From Syngnathus acus (Eukaryota > Chordata > Actinopteri > Syngnathiformes > Syngnathidae), in the NCBI RefSeq assembly GCF_901709675.1, contig NC_051104.1, positions 3,517,501 through 3,581,500 on the forward strand: a stretch of 64,000 nt of DNA, read 5' to 3'. This document shows positions 33,011 to 59,278 of this stretch, one piece after another; the stretch's first letter is position 1, and each line of letters opens with the position of its first letter. Both the position numbers and the translations under genes were made by a program. The notes below the pieces were generated by a model. The model was not told where the DNA came from. It did not search any database and saw only the letters and a list, made by a program, of their open reading frames with translations.

Positions 33011-33425
33011 GAATCGAACTCCCGGTGTCGGCACACAAGACAGGCAAGTGTACCCCTACACCACATGTGTGAAACTCAAGGCCCGGGGGCCAGATACGGC
33101 CCGCCACATCATTTTATGTGGCCCGCGAAGGCAAATTGTGCATCGAATTCGTGTCATTACTTGAATTGCAAATTGTCGTCACTTTTAATAATATCTTTTT
33201 TTTTTTTTTTTTAATATTTCACCAGTTTTTACTCATCTGATTTGAAAACGAGTTATTTGTCAGTTTGTTTTGTAGCTTTTACTGTAACCAATATGAGGTG
33301 CTCATACATTTATTTGGGTTGACAGTCATCCGAAAGAAGTTATGACTACAATGCGGCCCGCGAAAAAAATGAGTTTGACACCCCTGCCCTACACCATCAG
33401 CGAATTTTAGTGCCATACCGAGGAG
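33009..33425 (-). repeat. tRNA-like repeat split by a transposon (copy A)
   Basis: Removing the insert at 33062-33386 and one target copy joins a minus-strand sequence with A-box-like TGGTGTAGGGGTA and B-box AGTTCGATTCC about 30 bp apart, as in a tRNA-derived SINE head. Its tail runs into the (CA)n tract. No foldable acceptor stem was found, so it is a repeat and not a tRNA gene. Confidence 0.6.
33062..33386 (-). mobile_element. Non-autonomous hAT-type element, copy A (about 325 bp)
   Basis: The ends are imperfect inverted repeats: CACATGTGTGAAACTCAAGG on the left, and a right end whose reverse complement is CAGGGGTGTCAAACTCA. An exact 8-bp target duplication CCCTACAC flanks it at 33054-33061 and 33387-33394. 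An 8-bp duplication with short CAGGGG-type termini is characteristic of hAT elements. It has no transposase frame. A second copy in the opposite orientation is at 59360-59680. Confidence 0.85.
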
Positions 33426-34204
33426 CCGAGATCAAGTGTCCGTGTGTGCGCCTCATTTCCCAAACGACGTTTAGTTTGGTAGCCACGCATTAATATTTTT
33501 GCTGCTCCATGTTTGTTTTTATTTTCTTGCCATTTTGTGGTTTGTATTCATGTGCTGTACATGACGTTGTTTTGTAAATCCGGTGAATCGTTGACTTGAT
33601 ATTTCGACTCCTGGTTGGCTTGACCTCCGATGGCTGCCGTTTGACTTGTGTGACAGTGAAAGGATGAGCCAGCCAAAGCAAATGTGTCCTTTTGCTTCTT
33701 TGGACCCAACAAGGGGGATTTTGCCAGATTAGCAGAAAACTCCGAGGCTTTTTTCTGCCACTGAGTCGTGTTCATTAATTACGGGGCTAATCTCAGTGAC
33801 GTGGAAGATATCAAGAACATGAGCGACCGCTTGAAAGCCTTTTGACAGAAAGCGCAGCACTCCAAGTCGCTGGCACGGGGTTTGTCAGTTTTGGAGCCAG
33901 CCAACTCGTGCTGTCGTTTGGGCTCGGCCTTTGCGGTCTTGGTCACATCTTGTATTTGTCGGGAGCGATGCCAGGAAATTAGGAATGCTTCACTTGCTCG
34001 TCTGCCGCAGGGCAGCTCGCCAAGCGTCGTCGCTCGAGCACGTTGAATTAGCTCGCGTATGAAATAAACAGTCTGGTTTTGGCCCGATCTCACCACAGCC
34101 GGGCAGCTCGTGTGCGTGTACTTGTCGCCGATGTTAGCCTAATGTTCTTTTTATCCTTTGTTTTATGAGTCAAGAGGCTCATGATGGGCTCCATCCTACA
34201 GCTT

Positions 34205-34218
34205 GGGGGGGGGGGGGG
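34205..34218. repeat. G14 homopolymer run
   Basis: An uninterrupted run of about 14 guanines in intergenic DNA. Comparable runs at 2867, 31063 and 37088 suggest expandable or polymorphic G-tracts. It could form a quadruplex only intermolecularly or by slippage. Confidence 0.7.
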
Positions 34219-36045
34219 TTGTCACGGCCCGCTGGCTGCACACAATCGCCAGCCCGACGTGAGACTCCATTCATGCACGGCGCGTAATAACCCTACTCCC
34301 TCACACACACACCCTTTCCCTCCCCCCTCATAATCGGTTGCCTCACAGCTACATTGCAAAAATCACCACCCCCTCCTTTCGGCGTCGTATTTGTCAAGTA
34401 CAAACACGTGAGGCCTTTTATCAGTTTCGGTTGCCGGGTCCCGGTAAACGCGGTGGCCCGCATTGATCGCAGCATTCGCACCGAGAGAGAGAGGCAATCT
34501 ACACTCTGATCAATCGGCCGATCCAGCCTCATTGTCGCGTCGGCCTTTTTTTTTTTTCTTGCAGGCTTGTGAAGGCAAACGCAATGATACATTGAACGCA
34601 TGTCACATGTGCACTTGCCGTTGCTTGCAATCCATTTGGAAGTTTCACGCTGGGCGGCGAGGTCAAAATGAGTGGCCTTAGAATAATATTCTTAAAACAT
34701 GCACCGTCGGGGGAACGAAGCCCGTTAGCAGCCTTGTCCGGCCCAGCCCGGCCCAATTGTGCGGCCCCTCGCACCCTCTTGGGAGTCATCTGCGAGGCGA
34801 CGGAGCGGGAAATGAGCTTGGCTCGCCGACGGCCCCCGTCTGTCCCGCCGAGGCCTCTCGCCTTGCACGCCACTGATACGTACCGCCGGTGCAGTGTTGA
34901 AAAGGAGTAGCCATCTCTAACAAAAATAACATCAAAAATGAAAATAAAGCGAACGTTTTTTTTTGTTTTGTTTTTTTACTCAACACTAGATGAGCCACAT
35001 CAAATTGTTTGTTTCTTTCAATCAAGAATGAATGAATTTGTTTATTTTTTTTATTTCAAAATACAGAACAAATGGAACGGAATCAATTTGTTTTAATGAC
35101 CACTTTTGTTTTGAAATGTTACTCATGCAATGAAAATAGATGGAAAAGAGAGAGAGCGACTCTTGCTAGGTGGATTCCCTGCCACTGCTCACGATTTGGG
35201 CACTTTGCTGGCAAATGGCATGTACTAACTGAAATTGGCGGCAGCACACACACACACAGGCACACGCGCGCAAATCTCCTGGCGGAGGTGTCCGGTGCGA
35301 GTCGTCGGGTTTCGCCACCGCGATGCATAATTGAAGACGTCTGCGGCCCACTCTGGCCTGACGCTCAAATGCGCTTCATCTCAGGCCCGAGTCACGTGCT
35401 GCTTTATCTCTTTTTTTTCAGGTTTTTTTTCTGGACGGGACGAGCCAAAAAACGGTGGCAACGTTTTGGGCTCCGTAAGGCGTGAGCGTGCTGACGGACA
35501 TCTTTGACTTCGCAAGCGGAGCGGGAAGGTCTCGCCGAAGGTCAGCAAGGGGCTGTAGCGTACAGCGCAACTTTCCTCCGCGGATGAATGGCCAGTCGGG
35601 CGTCTATATGGGGAAAGGCTCATGGCGCCACGCCGGCTAATTCCCGCTAATCCCAGAGCCGCTTTCCCGCGGTAGCCTCGCCGTCAGATCGGCTCGCTTC
35701 CTAGCTGCCGGGCCGGGTCGGGAATGGGCTCGCTCTCTGTCCTCTCGGTACCATGTGAGTTTTCTACTTGCTAGTTTTTCTCATTGGCCGGCCTTTCAGA
35801 TGGCAGGTTTGGCTGAGCCATTATCCTCTGTTTGCAGCGGACGCGCTTGGAGGTTAATTCCCCAAACGCAGCCGAGGCAGAGAGACGCCCGTGCGCCTTG
35901 AGCTGCAAAGCCAAAACCCTCGCCAGGGGCACGGATCGGACGCTCACCCCAAACCGACCGCACGGCATCGTTGCCCTGCCCCCCGAATTGTACGTGCTGA
36001 TTGTTTCCCAACATTTAGTTGTCGCGCAGGAGATCCCGTCTCAAA

Positions 36046-50168
<14,123 letters not shown>

Positions 50169-50517
50169 ACTTTTCCTTGGTTTTGTTTTTAATCATACGA
50201 CGGCGACAATGGCAATTAAGTCAAGTCACACAAAGCTAAACTGACCAACGAGAACTTTTTAGGTGGGAATAATAATTGATAACAAACAGCCCTACCTGAT
50301 TGCAGATTGTTTGGTGTCACATTGGCTGTTAAACGTCGCCCACTCAGCATCACTTGCAGCCTGCCAGTCTGCGCTCTCTTTTCAAGTGGTCTCATTTTTT
50401 TCAGGTTTTTTGGTGGCGGGGTCCCTGATCTGGGGTGTCAAGATTTGTGTGATCATGCGAAGCCCTTTCGAGACTTTTCTGTGAGGAAGGGCAAGAGACT
50501 TGACCTGAATCCTTGCA

Positions 50518-50523
50518 AATAAA
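50518..50523 (+). terminator. Candidate poly(A) signal AATAAA of myo3a
   Basis: A canonical hexamer 350 bp after the stop codon and about 700 bp before the gad2 start. A GT-rich, T-rich stretch follows, as expected downstream of a cleavage site. Confidence 0.55.
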
Positions 50524-51217
50524 AGCCTTGCAATTTAGTCTCTATTTAGTTTATATTGTTCATATTTTTACCCGTGTTTGTGTGTATCATATATGAATTA
50601 AGAACTTTATTTTGCCCCAGAATGAAAAAGGTTTCGCAGCATCTCATTGTGTCATTCTTTCAATATGGAGTCACTCGCCTTACAAGTATTCGAGTAACGA
50701 GTCCGAAATACTTTTGGAGTAATAGCTGTGACGCTGCAGCGAGAGAGAAAGCCTCCTCTCCTCTCTCTGGCGTTGGGGGGCAGGGTCCGCTCGCCGGCGC
50801 CCTATGGGCCGCCCCCCCCACCCCCAGGCAGACGTCTCGGTTGGCATTCGGTGCGCGTTTGGAGGGCAAAGTGGAGCAGCCGTGTGCGAGTCACGACGCC
50901 TCGCAGCTCGGCATGACCTGCTAGTGAATGCGTTTTTTTTTTTTCTTTCCTCGGGTGACGTGAGAATGGATGTCATTCCTGCACCTCCACGCGCATGCTG
51001 GTTTTGTAATCTTTTTTTAAGGATGTAACGATTTTTTTCTTCCTGGACAACCTATTTCCCAATGTGTGAGATCATTTAAATTGTTTAGGGAAGAAGCGTC
51101 GTGATAGCCCCCACCACCCCCCTTTCTTTTTTGGTTCTCCTCGCGTGTGCGTGGATGTGCGCGCGTCCGCCGACGTCGCGCACCACCAGCACGCCACACT
51201 CGGCGTGCTCCTGAGCC
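50524..51217. promoter_or_regulatory. Short myo3a-gad2 intergenic region with the gad2 promoter
   Basis: Only about 0.7 kb separates the myo3a poly(A) signal from the gad2 start codon. The stretch is CG-rich at about 50.75-50.88 and 51.13-51.24 kb, with CCCCACCACCCCCC runs at about 51.1 kb that resemble Sp/KLF sites. No TATA box was recognised. The gad2 promoter and 5'UTR must lie mostly here. Confidence 0.45.
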
Positions 51218-54200
51218 ATGGCGTCCCCGGGCTTCTGGTCCCTCGGTGCGGGGGACAATTCGGGCAGCCAGAGTCCCAACACTCGTGAGTGCATCGCGCA
51301 TTCATTCACGCAGGCCTCGCATCGCCTTTTTAATTAGGAATATCATTCTCATCGTCGCCTTACGTCACATTCAGTCGGGTGACATTTTTGTGCCTTTTTT
51401 CAAGTTGCGCGTCCTCTTATCTTTTGTAGCCCGGGCTTGGTGCCAGGCGGCGGCCCAGAAGATCTCCGGAGGGCTCGGATCCAAATTATGTGGTACGTCC
51501 AGTTCAATGGTTATTTTCCTGCACGTTTTTTTTTTTTTTTGTCTTGAGTCGAATTGTGCCGATTGTGTGCATGCGTTGAAGCGCTCCTGAACGTGAACGA
51601 GGGGGACAAAGGTGCAGCCGAGCCCCCCGCCGCCAAGCAGCCGCCTCACGCGGCGGAGGGCAGCTGCGGATGCAACAAAAGCTGCGACTGCGCCAAAACC
51701 GCCGTGCAAGGCTTCGCCGACCTCTACTCAACAGGTGCGCCGCACGTGAACGCACCTACTAACCCAACAAAAATCTGCATTCTCAGTCATTAACGAGGAG
51801 CCCGAAGATTTGAAACAGAAGCACGATTAATTTTCTGAGGCCTCTTCTGGCCATATTTATGATAAAATAACTGTGCGCTGGTTATATAATCGACCTTGCA
51901 TTTCAATACATGACATTTATGATTTAGATCATTTATTTTAGCATGTGAGGAATTAAACGCACCCTGGATTCGACGATTGCTGCTGCAGAGAGGTCACCTT
52001 GATTTATTTTTTATTCTGCTGCAAAAAAATAATAACAACGATCAACGTTTAAAAATACGGTAGATATTTGAGGGGGGGGAAATTCCCTCTCCTTTTTGTT
52101 CCGAAGACCTCCTCCCGGCCATGGACGGAGACGCCAGGACCCTGAGCTTCCTGCAGGAGGTGGTGGACATCCTGCTGGCCTACATCGTGGAGTCGTTCAA
52201 CCGCGACACCAAAGTGATCGACTTCCACTACCCTAGTGAGCTGCTGCAGATGAACAACTGGGAGCTGCAGCACGAGCCCAGCACGCTGGACGACATCTTG
52301 ATCAGCTGCCGCGCCACCCTCAAGTACGCCATCAAGACAGGTGAGCTCGCCCGCACAAAAAAAAAGAAGAAAAAAAAAAAGAAAATTCTTTTTGGACAAA
52401 CGAAATATTAAATGGACCTCCTCCACATCCCTCTGAAGCTCCAAAGATAATCATCTGCAGATTACGCAGTCACGCGCAGCTATCGGCCCAATTAAAGCAC
52501 GTCATGAAAAAAAATATATATAACACGCAAACGATCGCTTTTTGTGTACTTGACGTGCGTAAAATAATATAATTGAAACCTAGAGTACACATTGATTTGC
52601 TTTCAAAAAAGCATTTAATGCGTTGTAGCTCCAGATCTAAAAAGGTAGCTTTGGAATTATAACCACCTTGAAAAAAAAGTCATTCAGTTGCTGCAAATCC
52701 TCAAAACATAATATATATAGATAAATCAATCGATAGATAAAAATAACGTTCCATGAGAAATGTTTTTCTGCTGCTGCAACAAACCAAATGACAACAGAAT
52801 GCATCGTTTGGATTGTAACGCACATGATTGATGATTGATTTTGCCGTTCATTTTCTGTGAGATGTGTGTGTCAAGCTTTTTACCTCCGTCAGCCCACCCC
52901 AGGTACTTCAACCAGCTCTCCACTGGCTTGGACATGGTGGGCCTGGCTGCTGATTGGCTGACGTCCACTGCCAATACCAACATGTGAGTTTAAGCGGTTC
53001 CTCCTCCTCATCATCATCATCATCCTCATCATCCTCATTTCCTGTACAGCATGCGCGCGTGCTTCTTTTGCCCCCCTTTTTTTTGCTGTCAAATGAACAA
53101 AAAGAGGAGAATTAGCCCCCCTCACCCATTCACTCTTTTTCTATTTTGTTCTCCGCCCCGCCCCGCCCCGCCCCTCCCTCCTTGCATCCCCATGGGAACA
53201 AGAGAGGGAGAAAATTGGCTGTGAAATTAAATCCAGCGGCTCCATTTAGCGTGCATGTGTCTGCTTTTGGGCTGATAAAGCCCCATGCCGCTGGCCCAAC
53301 AGTGACTTAAAAAAAGCCTGCGGGCAATTAATTATAACCTCTACGGTCAGACATGACTAGAAATGTACTTTTTATGCGACCGATAGAAATGTTAAAGCTC
53401 CTGAAATGCATTTACGGTTGATGCTTTTTTTTACATTTTCAATTTTTGGTTTTTGGAATCGAATTAATTCTAGTTTTCGTCCGTGTGAAATGATTCCTCA
53501 CCGCAGGCTACATTTTTGTTTCCATCCATAAAAAAAAAAAAAGGAGCTTGTAAAGTCAAATAAAGGAATTTGATAGGTACACCTGCACAATGTATCCCGG
53601 ACATTTTTAAAAGATGCATTCTGCTTCACGTGGTGTTAACGTGCAGCTTCCAAAATTGCATAAAGAGCTGTTGCTAATATTTTCACCCTGTTATAACAGT
53701 AAAAAAATGATCACAAATTTAGAGAGCGTTGTTCAACGTTTGATGCCGTTTTCGTATCCCAAATGAAGTGTCCGTCAGATTATGGGAGAGTGACGCGCGT
53801 GCCTCTGACGTCACCACGCAGGTTCACGTACGAGGTGGCTCCGGTTTTCGTGCTGCTGGAGTACGTGACGCTCAAGAAGATGCGCGAGATCATCGGCTGG
53901 CACGAGGGCCGCGGCGACGGCATCTTCTCGCCTGGTGCGCTGCGCACGAACCCGCACATACACACGCGCGCGCACCGACAGCGTCATTTGCATATAAAAA
54001 AAAGAAAAAGAAAAATAGGGCAGCCAATTAACGTGAACCAATTGGGGAGCCTCCTCAGCATGCTTGAATTTCTTTTATGATTATTTGCAGGGTTGGATTT
54101 GACTACGTTGATATATGCTCTATACAAATATTGATATGCTGCACACTTATATATTTCATTTGTGGATATTGAAATAGAAACGTTAACATGATCTAAAAAT

Positions 54201-56708
54201 GAAAATACGGTTTGTGTTGGCAAGAGTCTGTCGAAATGAAAATTTTCATTTCAAAATGTAAATACCGACGTGTTTTTTTAACGCCGACACTCACTTTTGG
54301 ATTCTCGACTTGATTTCAACGCTAAAGCACGTCGGTTGCAATGCTTGCTATGTCCGCTAGGTGGCGCCATTTCCAACATGTACGCCATGCTGCTGGCCCG
54401 TTTCAAGATGTTCCCTGAAGTCAAGGAGAAAGGAATGTCATCCGTTCCCAGGCTGGTGGCCTTCACCTCCGAACATGTAACAATCATATTAAATCTATTC
54501 ATCATTATTATGCCGCTAATGTAGTTACCGAGCCTTCCCAAAAAGGACAACTTTGTGTTTTCTTCGGGCTTCCGCGGTTTCAAGCGTGCCCATCAGGATG
54601 TAAACTGTGGCAGTGGTGTCACATTCCACGTTTTCATCTTCCCTAGAGTCATTTCTCCATCAAGAAAGGAGCAGCGGCTCTTGGCATCGGCACCGAAAGC
54701 GTCATCTGCATCAAGGCCGACCAAAGGTACTGAACGTATTCATTCTGGTACCTCCAGCGGTTGCGTGCCACTTTACGTGGACTGAAAACAACCACGATGA
54801 TGTCATGCCTCAACATGAGCAATTTGAATTGATTTTTTTTCCAGCGGCAAATTGATCCCTGCTGACCTGGAGCGGCGAATCCTGGAGGCCAAAGAGAAGG
54901 TAAAGCGTCGGCTGCCGTGGCGCCGTTTGCCGTCCAAGCAAACGTAATGCCGTGGTCTGATTTCGCGCAGGGTTTTGTGCCGTTCTTCGTGAGCGCCACG
55001 GCGGGCACCACGGTCTACGGCGCCTTCGACCCGCTCATCGCCATTTCCGACATCTGCAGGAAGTACAACGTCTGGATGCACGTGGACGTGAGTCGCTCGT
55101 GGCTCTGACGAATGCCAATTGCTTTAACAAAATGTGAGCGCGAGTTAGAAATCACCCCCCGCCATTATTGACCTCCTCCTTTGCATCATCTTTTTCTACC
55201 CCTTAAAGAAAATTTAGTCCGGACGGCAAAGTCCCAATCAGGATAGTTTGGCTAAAGTTACGGCTGACAAAATTAACCCGAGAGAGATCAATTTTAAAAT
55301 GACGCTCCGGCCGTTGTTTTGTGTGGTCAGTAAGCGCAGGATGGCGAAGGTTTGATTTGTTACGTTTGTCACATTAGGGTGCGTGGGGAGGAAGTCTGCT
55401 CATGTCCAGGAGGCACCGCTGGAAGCTGGACGGCGTTGAGAGGCAAGTCTGCTTCACAAGGTCTCCGCTCCGGGGTGGCCTCTTTTGTAGCCTTGGCGAT
55501 CATCAACGACATGACAATCAAAAGGCGGCGGGGTTGTAGGGAAGTCCCGAGTCTGCAAAGGGTGGGAGGGGCTTGTGTCGAGTCGCCCGACCCAAGTGCT
55601 GGCTAACCCGACCCCAACATAATGTTGTTGCCGCAGAGCCAATTCGGTGACTTGGAACCCGCATAAGATGATGTCGGTGCCGCTGCAGTGTTCTGCCCTG
55701 TTGGTGCGCGAGGAGGCAAGTTTGAAGCCCCCACACTACTTACCTGCTTTCAAATTGACAATGGGAAAAAAAAAATCACCAAAGTACCGTACTTCCCCTG
55801 TGGCAGGGCCTGATGCAGAACTGCAACCAGATGCACGCCTGCTACCTGTTCCAGCAGGACAAGCACTACGACCTGTCCTATGATACCGGAGACAAGGCGC
55901 TGCAGTGCGGACGTCATGTGGACATCTTCAAGCTGTGGCTCATGTGGAGGGCCAAGGTGAGAACCGCGGCGGCGACGCCTTGCCATATGACCGATCGTAC
56001 CGCCCTTCACAGGGCACCATCGGGTTTGAGGAGCAGATCGACAAGTGTCTGGAGCTGTCCGAGTACCTGTACAACAAGATTAAGGACAGGGAAGGATACC
56101 AGATGGTCTTTGACGGAAAAGTAGGTACAAGTCATTTCATTGGCCGGCGTGACGAAGTGGAAGCGCAATCTCAATTGGGTTGGTTTGTTTGTGTGTTGCC
56201 CACGCAGCCTCAGCACACCAACGTTTGCTTCTGGTATCTGCCGCCCGGCATGCGCTGCCTGGACGACAAAGAGGAGAAGAAGAAACGCTTGCACAAGGTG
56301 AAGTGTATGTCAGTAATGCGCTAACCCCGCTAATGCTAATGTAGCGCTACTCGACGCCTTTTGAACAACACATTCTCACTAATGTAGCCAGCCGGGAACA
56401 AAGGCTGCTTCGCTTTATTTCTGTTTTATTAAGAGTCTGAATATTGACATCAAGGACAAACGTTAGCTGGTGTTAGCAACGGGTCGTTTTCTGAAATGAC
56501 CTTGACTTTGTGACCGTTTGCGCGCACGCCGCAGGTGGCACCGGTGATCAAGGCGCGCATGATGGAGTACGGGACCACCATGGTAAGCTACCAGCCGCAG
56601 GGGGATAAGGTCAACTTCTTCCGCATGGTCATCTCCAACCCGGCCGCCACCTTCCAGGACATCGACTTCCTCATTGAGGAAATCGAGCGTCTGGGCCAGG
56701 ATCTCTAA
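51218..56708 (+). CDS. gad2: Glutamate decarboxylase 2 (GAD65), 16 coding exons
   Basis: Exons: 51218-51284, 51430-51492, 51582-51734, 52107-52340, 52893-52983, 53822-53934, 54361-54476, 54647-54726, 54845-54899, 54971-55087, 55378-55442, 55637-55715, 55807-55956, 56013-56120, 56208-56297, 56535-56708. They give 584 aa (human 585). The enzyme is PLP-dependent and converts glutamate to GABA on synaptic vesicle membranes. PLP-binding Lys395 lies in TWNPHK and Asp363 in HVD. The catalytic loop [12 protein letters not shown] is intact. Membrane-targeting cysteines 27 and 43 correspond to the palmitoylated pair of GAD65 and, with the N-terminal MASPGFWS, separate it from GAD67. Introns 11 and 12 start with GC instead of GT, fixed by frame. 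The usual HVDAAWGGG reads HVDGAWGGS here. Confidence 0.96.
53153..53182. promoter_or_regulatory. Tandem GC boxes in gad2 intron 5
   Basis: Four to five consecutive CCGCC/CCCGCCCC units are consensus Sp1/KLF sites and the densest GC-box cluster noticed in the window. They could mark an internal promoter or be a simple expansion. Confidence 0.35.
53806..53813. promoter_or_regulatory. Palindromic CRE beside the gad2 exon 6 acceptor
   Basis: Exact TGACGTCA, ending 8 bp before the exon begins. It falls where the polypyrimidine tract would normally be, which is unusual. Either a regulatory role or chance is possible. Confidence 0.25.
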
Positions 56709-59250
56709 AGGCCATCCTCGCTGTAACTCGCCGCTGCGCTTTACCCCCTTTCAAAGCTAACCTTAGATTCCATTTGCCGTTTCAAAATGGCGCGAGGATG
56801 CTCTACACCCAATTTCCAGCCAAATTTTTCCCATGGTTTCACCCGTCCCACACACTTTAAAATATAGACGTAATCAAGCAAAAGTTTCGCAAGCAGTCTG
56901 TCCCTCCCAATCGAGGTTTACGGTCCAACTGGTGCACTAAAGACAATTTGACTTGTTAAACTCCAAAATGCAGAAAACAAGCCCGCTAGCTTCTTGCTAA
57001 CATCAAATGTGAAACACAATCGGCAGGCTAATGGAAATGAGCCAATTGTGGCACAAAGCGGAGCCGCTCCAAATTTGCACTTGGATGCGTACGAGGAAAT
57101 GGATTACTTACAAGCGCAATATTCGATACATAAATATAGATATGTACATACACACGCATCTATCTGTATCTAGCTTTGCTGCGGACTGATGCGGTCCAAA
57201 GCTTTGTACAAGTGCTTCTGTCCGCCAGTCTTGTCCCAATCAACAAATGCCATAGATTTGCTGTGACTTTAACTGTGCTAATATGTGATCGTGTGCAATA
57301 TGTCATATTAGCATTATTTTTCTAATCGTTTTGACATTGGTATGACAAAATCCTCTGTAGTATAAATGGGATTTGTCCTCTTGAAACAAAACGCTGGGCT
57401 TTGCTCCCCTCCCGTGGTCATCTAGGCCGAGCGCTAGCACCATGGCTAATTTGCCAATGCTAATGAAGGGCCGGTGACTCAAAAAGTGTTGATGCCAGCT
57501 GTGAAACAAATGCATGCCAATAGCTCATGTGGGAATGTAGGGGAAGGGGGGGCGGTCCCCCTTAATTCATTCTACAGCAATATTGATCATGTGACTGGTC
57601 ATAAGAAAAGCACAATTAGCTCCACAATCCCTTTTTGCTCTCACTCAGTAAAGTGTAAATAGTGCAAACGTGTAGCTAGTACGTCAAAGCTGAGAAGGTT
57701 TGTGACGTTGACTGCTATTTTTGGGCTGGGCAAAGTGCGCTCCACGCACGGTACGACCTGCAAAGTTCATTTATCTGATACAATTGTGACAAAAAACAAT
57801 TTGCCGTGTTTTTATTTTAGTCATTCAATAACTGCACGAATTGACTGAATTATAGATAAAGCACTAAAGTTGTATTTCAGATGCAAACCAGGTTCCATAC
57901 ACATTTGATTCAATTTTTGCAAGCAGGCCCATCTTTGAGCTCCAAACTTTGCCCCCTCCCAAATCTAGCATGTCAACTTGAATGTATAAGTTCTTGCGTT
58001 CTTGCCCGTCGTGGTGACTTTAGTGAGCCGGAAGGACTTTGTGTTGTCCTATGTGGCGGCGTGACCTTTGCCTGTGTTGTGGCGTCCTTTTGCTGCCTTC
58101 TCGTCCAACTTTGCTGGTATTGTCTGTTGAATATAGCTCCTGACACATGTTTTGCTCTCGTGCGGGGCTTGTGCACTTTAGCCTACGAGCACAAAGCACA
58201 CGCACAGCAGCCCGTGTTTGTGTTGCGTGATCGGCTCACAAATGTGCTAATTGATGATTTGTTTTGAATATGGCGGGCGGAATGCCCCAAAAGAGGTCGC
58301 CTCAACTGCCTCCAAAGTCAAACAAGTCTTTGTTTGGTCAGGGTGAACTAATCTTGCTTTGCTGCCATCTTGTGGCGTTTGCAGGCAATTACAAATATTT
58401 TTGTTGGTGCTTTTTTCTGTCGTATTTGCATTTGTGTGATGTTTCCGAGACTTGAGGCTTGGGTGACGACGAATGGAGCGCTAATGGCTCGCGACCAAGT
58501 GCTAGCGGCCAAGCGCTAACGGCCAAGCGGTTCGTTGCTTCCGGTCCGGCTTCCTCTGCTCGTGCGTGCATGCGCTTTCTTGCCTTGGCCTGCTTACGTA
58601 GTGCCTCTGTTTGTCTGTATTGGAACCTTAATATCTATCTATCTATATCTATCTATCGCTCTGTATCTCCATGTCTCTGCGTATGGCTCGTCAAGTGTTT
58701 GGCTTTGTAAGTAGCTCTGGCGTGATGTCCAGCGAATGATTGTCGTCTTAGGGCTTTGGTGTACGAAAACGCGCGTCTCTGTGCCGCCAGCATGCCGACC
58801 CCGCCTCTACGCTCTGTCTTCTTCTTCTTCTCGTCCTGGATGTTCTTCTGCTTTCTACGCCGCTTCTGCCTGAGTGTCATATAACGCCGCTGCATGTTCC
58901 CTTCCCCACGCTGGGCTTCCGTATTTAACCTCGCTCTGTCTTTGGCCCGGGGGGGCCTCCGGCTGCAACGACCCGCCGCTGCCGTTTGGATGTCTTATTG
59001 ACCGTGTCTCCAAGTGGTCCGTATTGATCGAATCCTCATGATTTGCCATTGTAAGCGATCAATAAGCCTTCGTTGACGCTAGATGATATGGTACAAATGT
59101 AGATTGTGTAAAGTGATGTGCTGGAGTTCACATTCATTTGTCCTGAACTATGTGTTAATCCATGAGGAAGATAATATATGAATAAATATTGTAATTAATT
59201 GAAAAAAAAAAAAACCTGTCTTTCTGTAACTTCTTTCAACAAGAGGCCTC
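56709..59250. other. gad2 3' flank, probably a long 3'UTR
   Basis: No coding gene is recognised. A weak (TCTA)n run occurs at about 58.63-58.66 kb. The best poly(A) hexamer is at 59181-59186, followed by a poly-A run of about 12. Shorter 3' ends are possible. Confidence 0.45.
59181..59186 (+). terminator. Candidate poly(A) signal AATAAA downstream of gad2
   Basis: A canonical hexamer 2.5 kb after the gad2 stop. The downstream A-run could instead be part of a retroposed sequence. Assignment to gad2 is uncertain. Confidence 0.3.
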
Positions 59251-59278
59251 GAGCAGTTTACTTTTTTTTGGCACACGC

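Larger units (their letters stand above)
30930..36029. other. Intergenic region between the annexin gene and myo3a
   Basis: Mostly non-coding. It contains a G-run and perfect CRE at about 31.06-31.08 kb, GGT/GGGG-rich patches at 31.56 and 32.54 kb, a poly-T and (CA)n block, a tRNA-like repeat with a hAT-type insertion at about 33.0-33.4 kb, and a G14 run at about 34.2 kb. Untranslated first exon(s) of myo3a probably lie near its end: a splice acceptor immediately precedes the exon that carries the start codon. I could not define them. Confidence 0.55.
52984..53821 (+). other. gad2 intron 5
   Basis: An 0.84-kb intron. It holds a CTCATCATC-type short repeat at 53.0 kb, tandem GC boxes at 53153-53182 and a perfect CRE at 53806-53813 next to the exon 6 acceptor. 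No coding sequence seen. Confidence 0.6.

Noticed and set aside
33009-33061. Possible tRNA gene
   Set aside because: Boxes A and B are present, but the arms do not pair, the element is interrupted by a transposon and it runs into (CA)n. It is a SINE-type relic.
32742-33107. VCVCVC and THTHTH frames
   Set aside because: Translation of the (CA)n microsatellite.
57881-58267. 128-codon Cys/Leu-rich frame downstream of gad2
   Set aside because: No start context, domain or splice partner. Composition fits random AT/GT-rich 3'UTR sequence.
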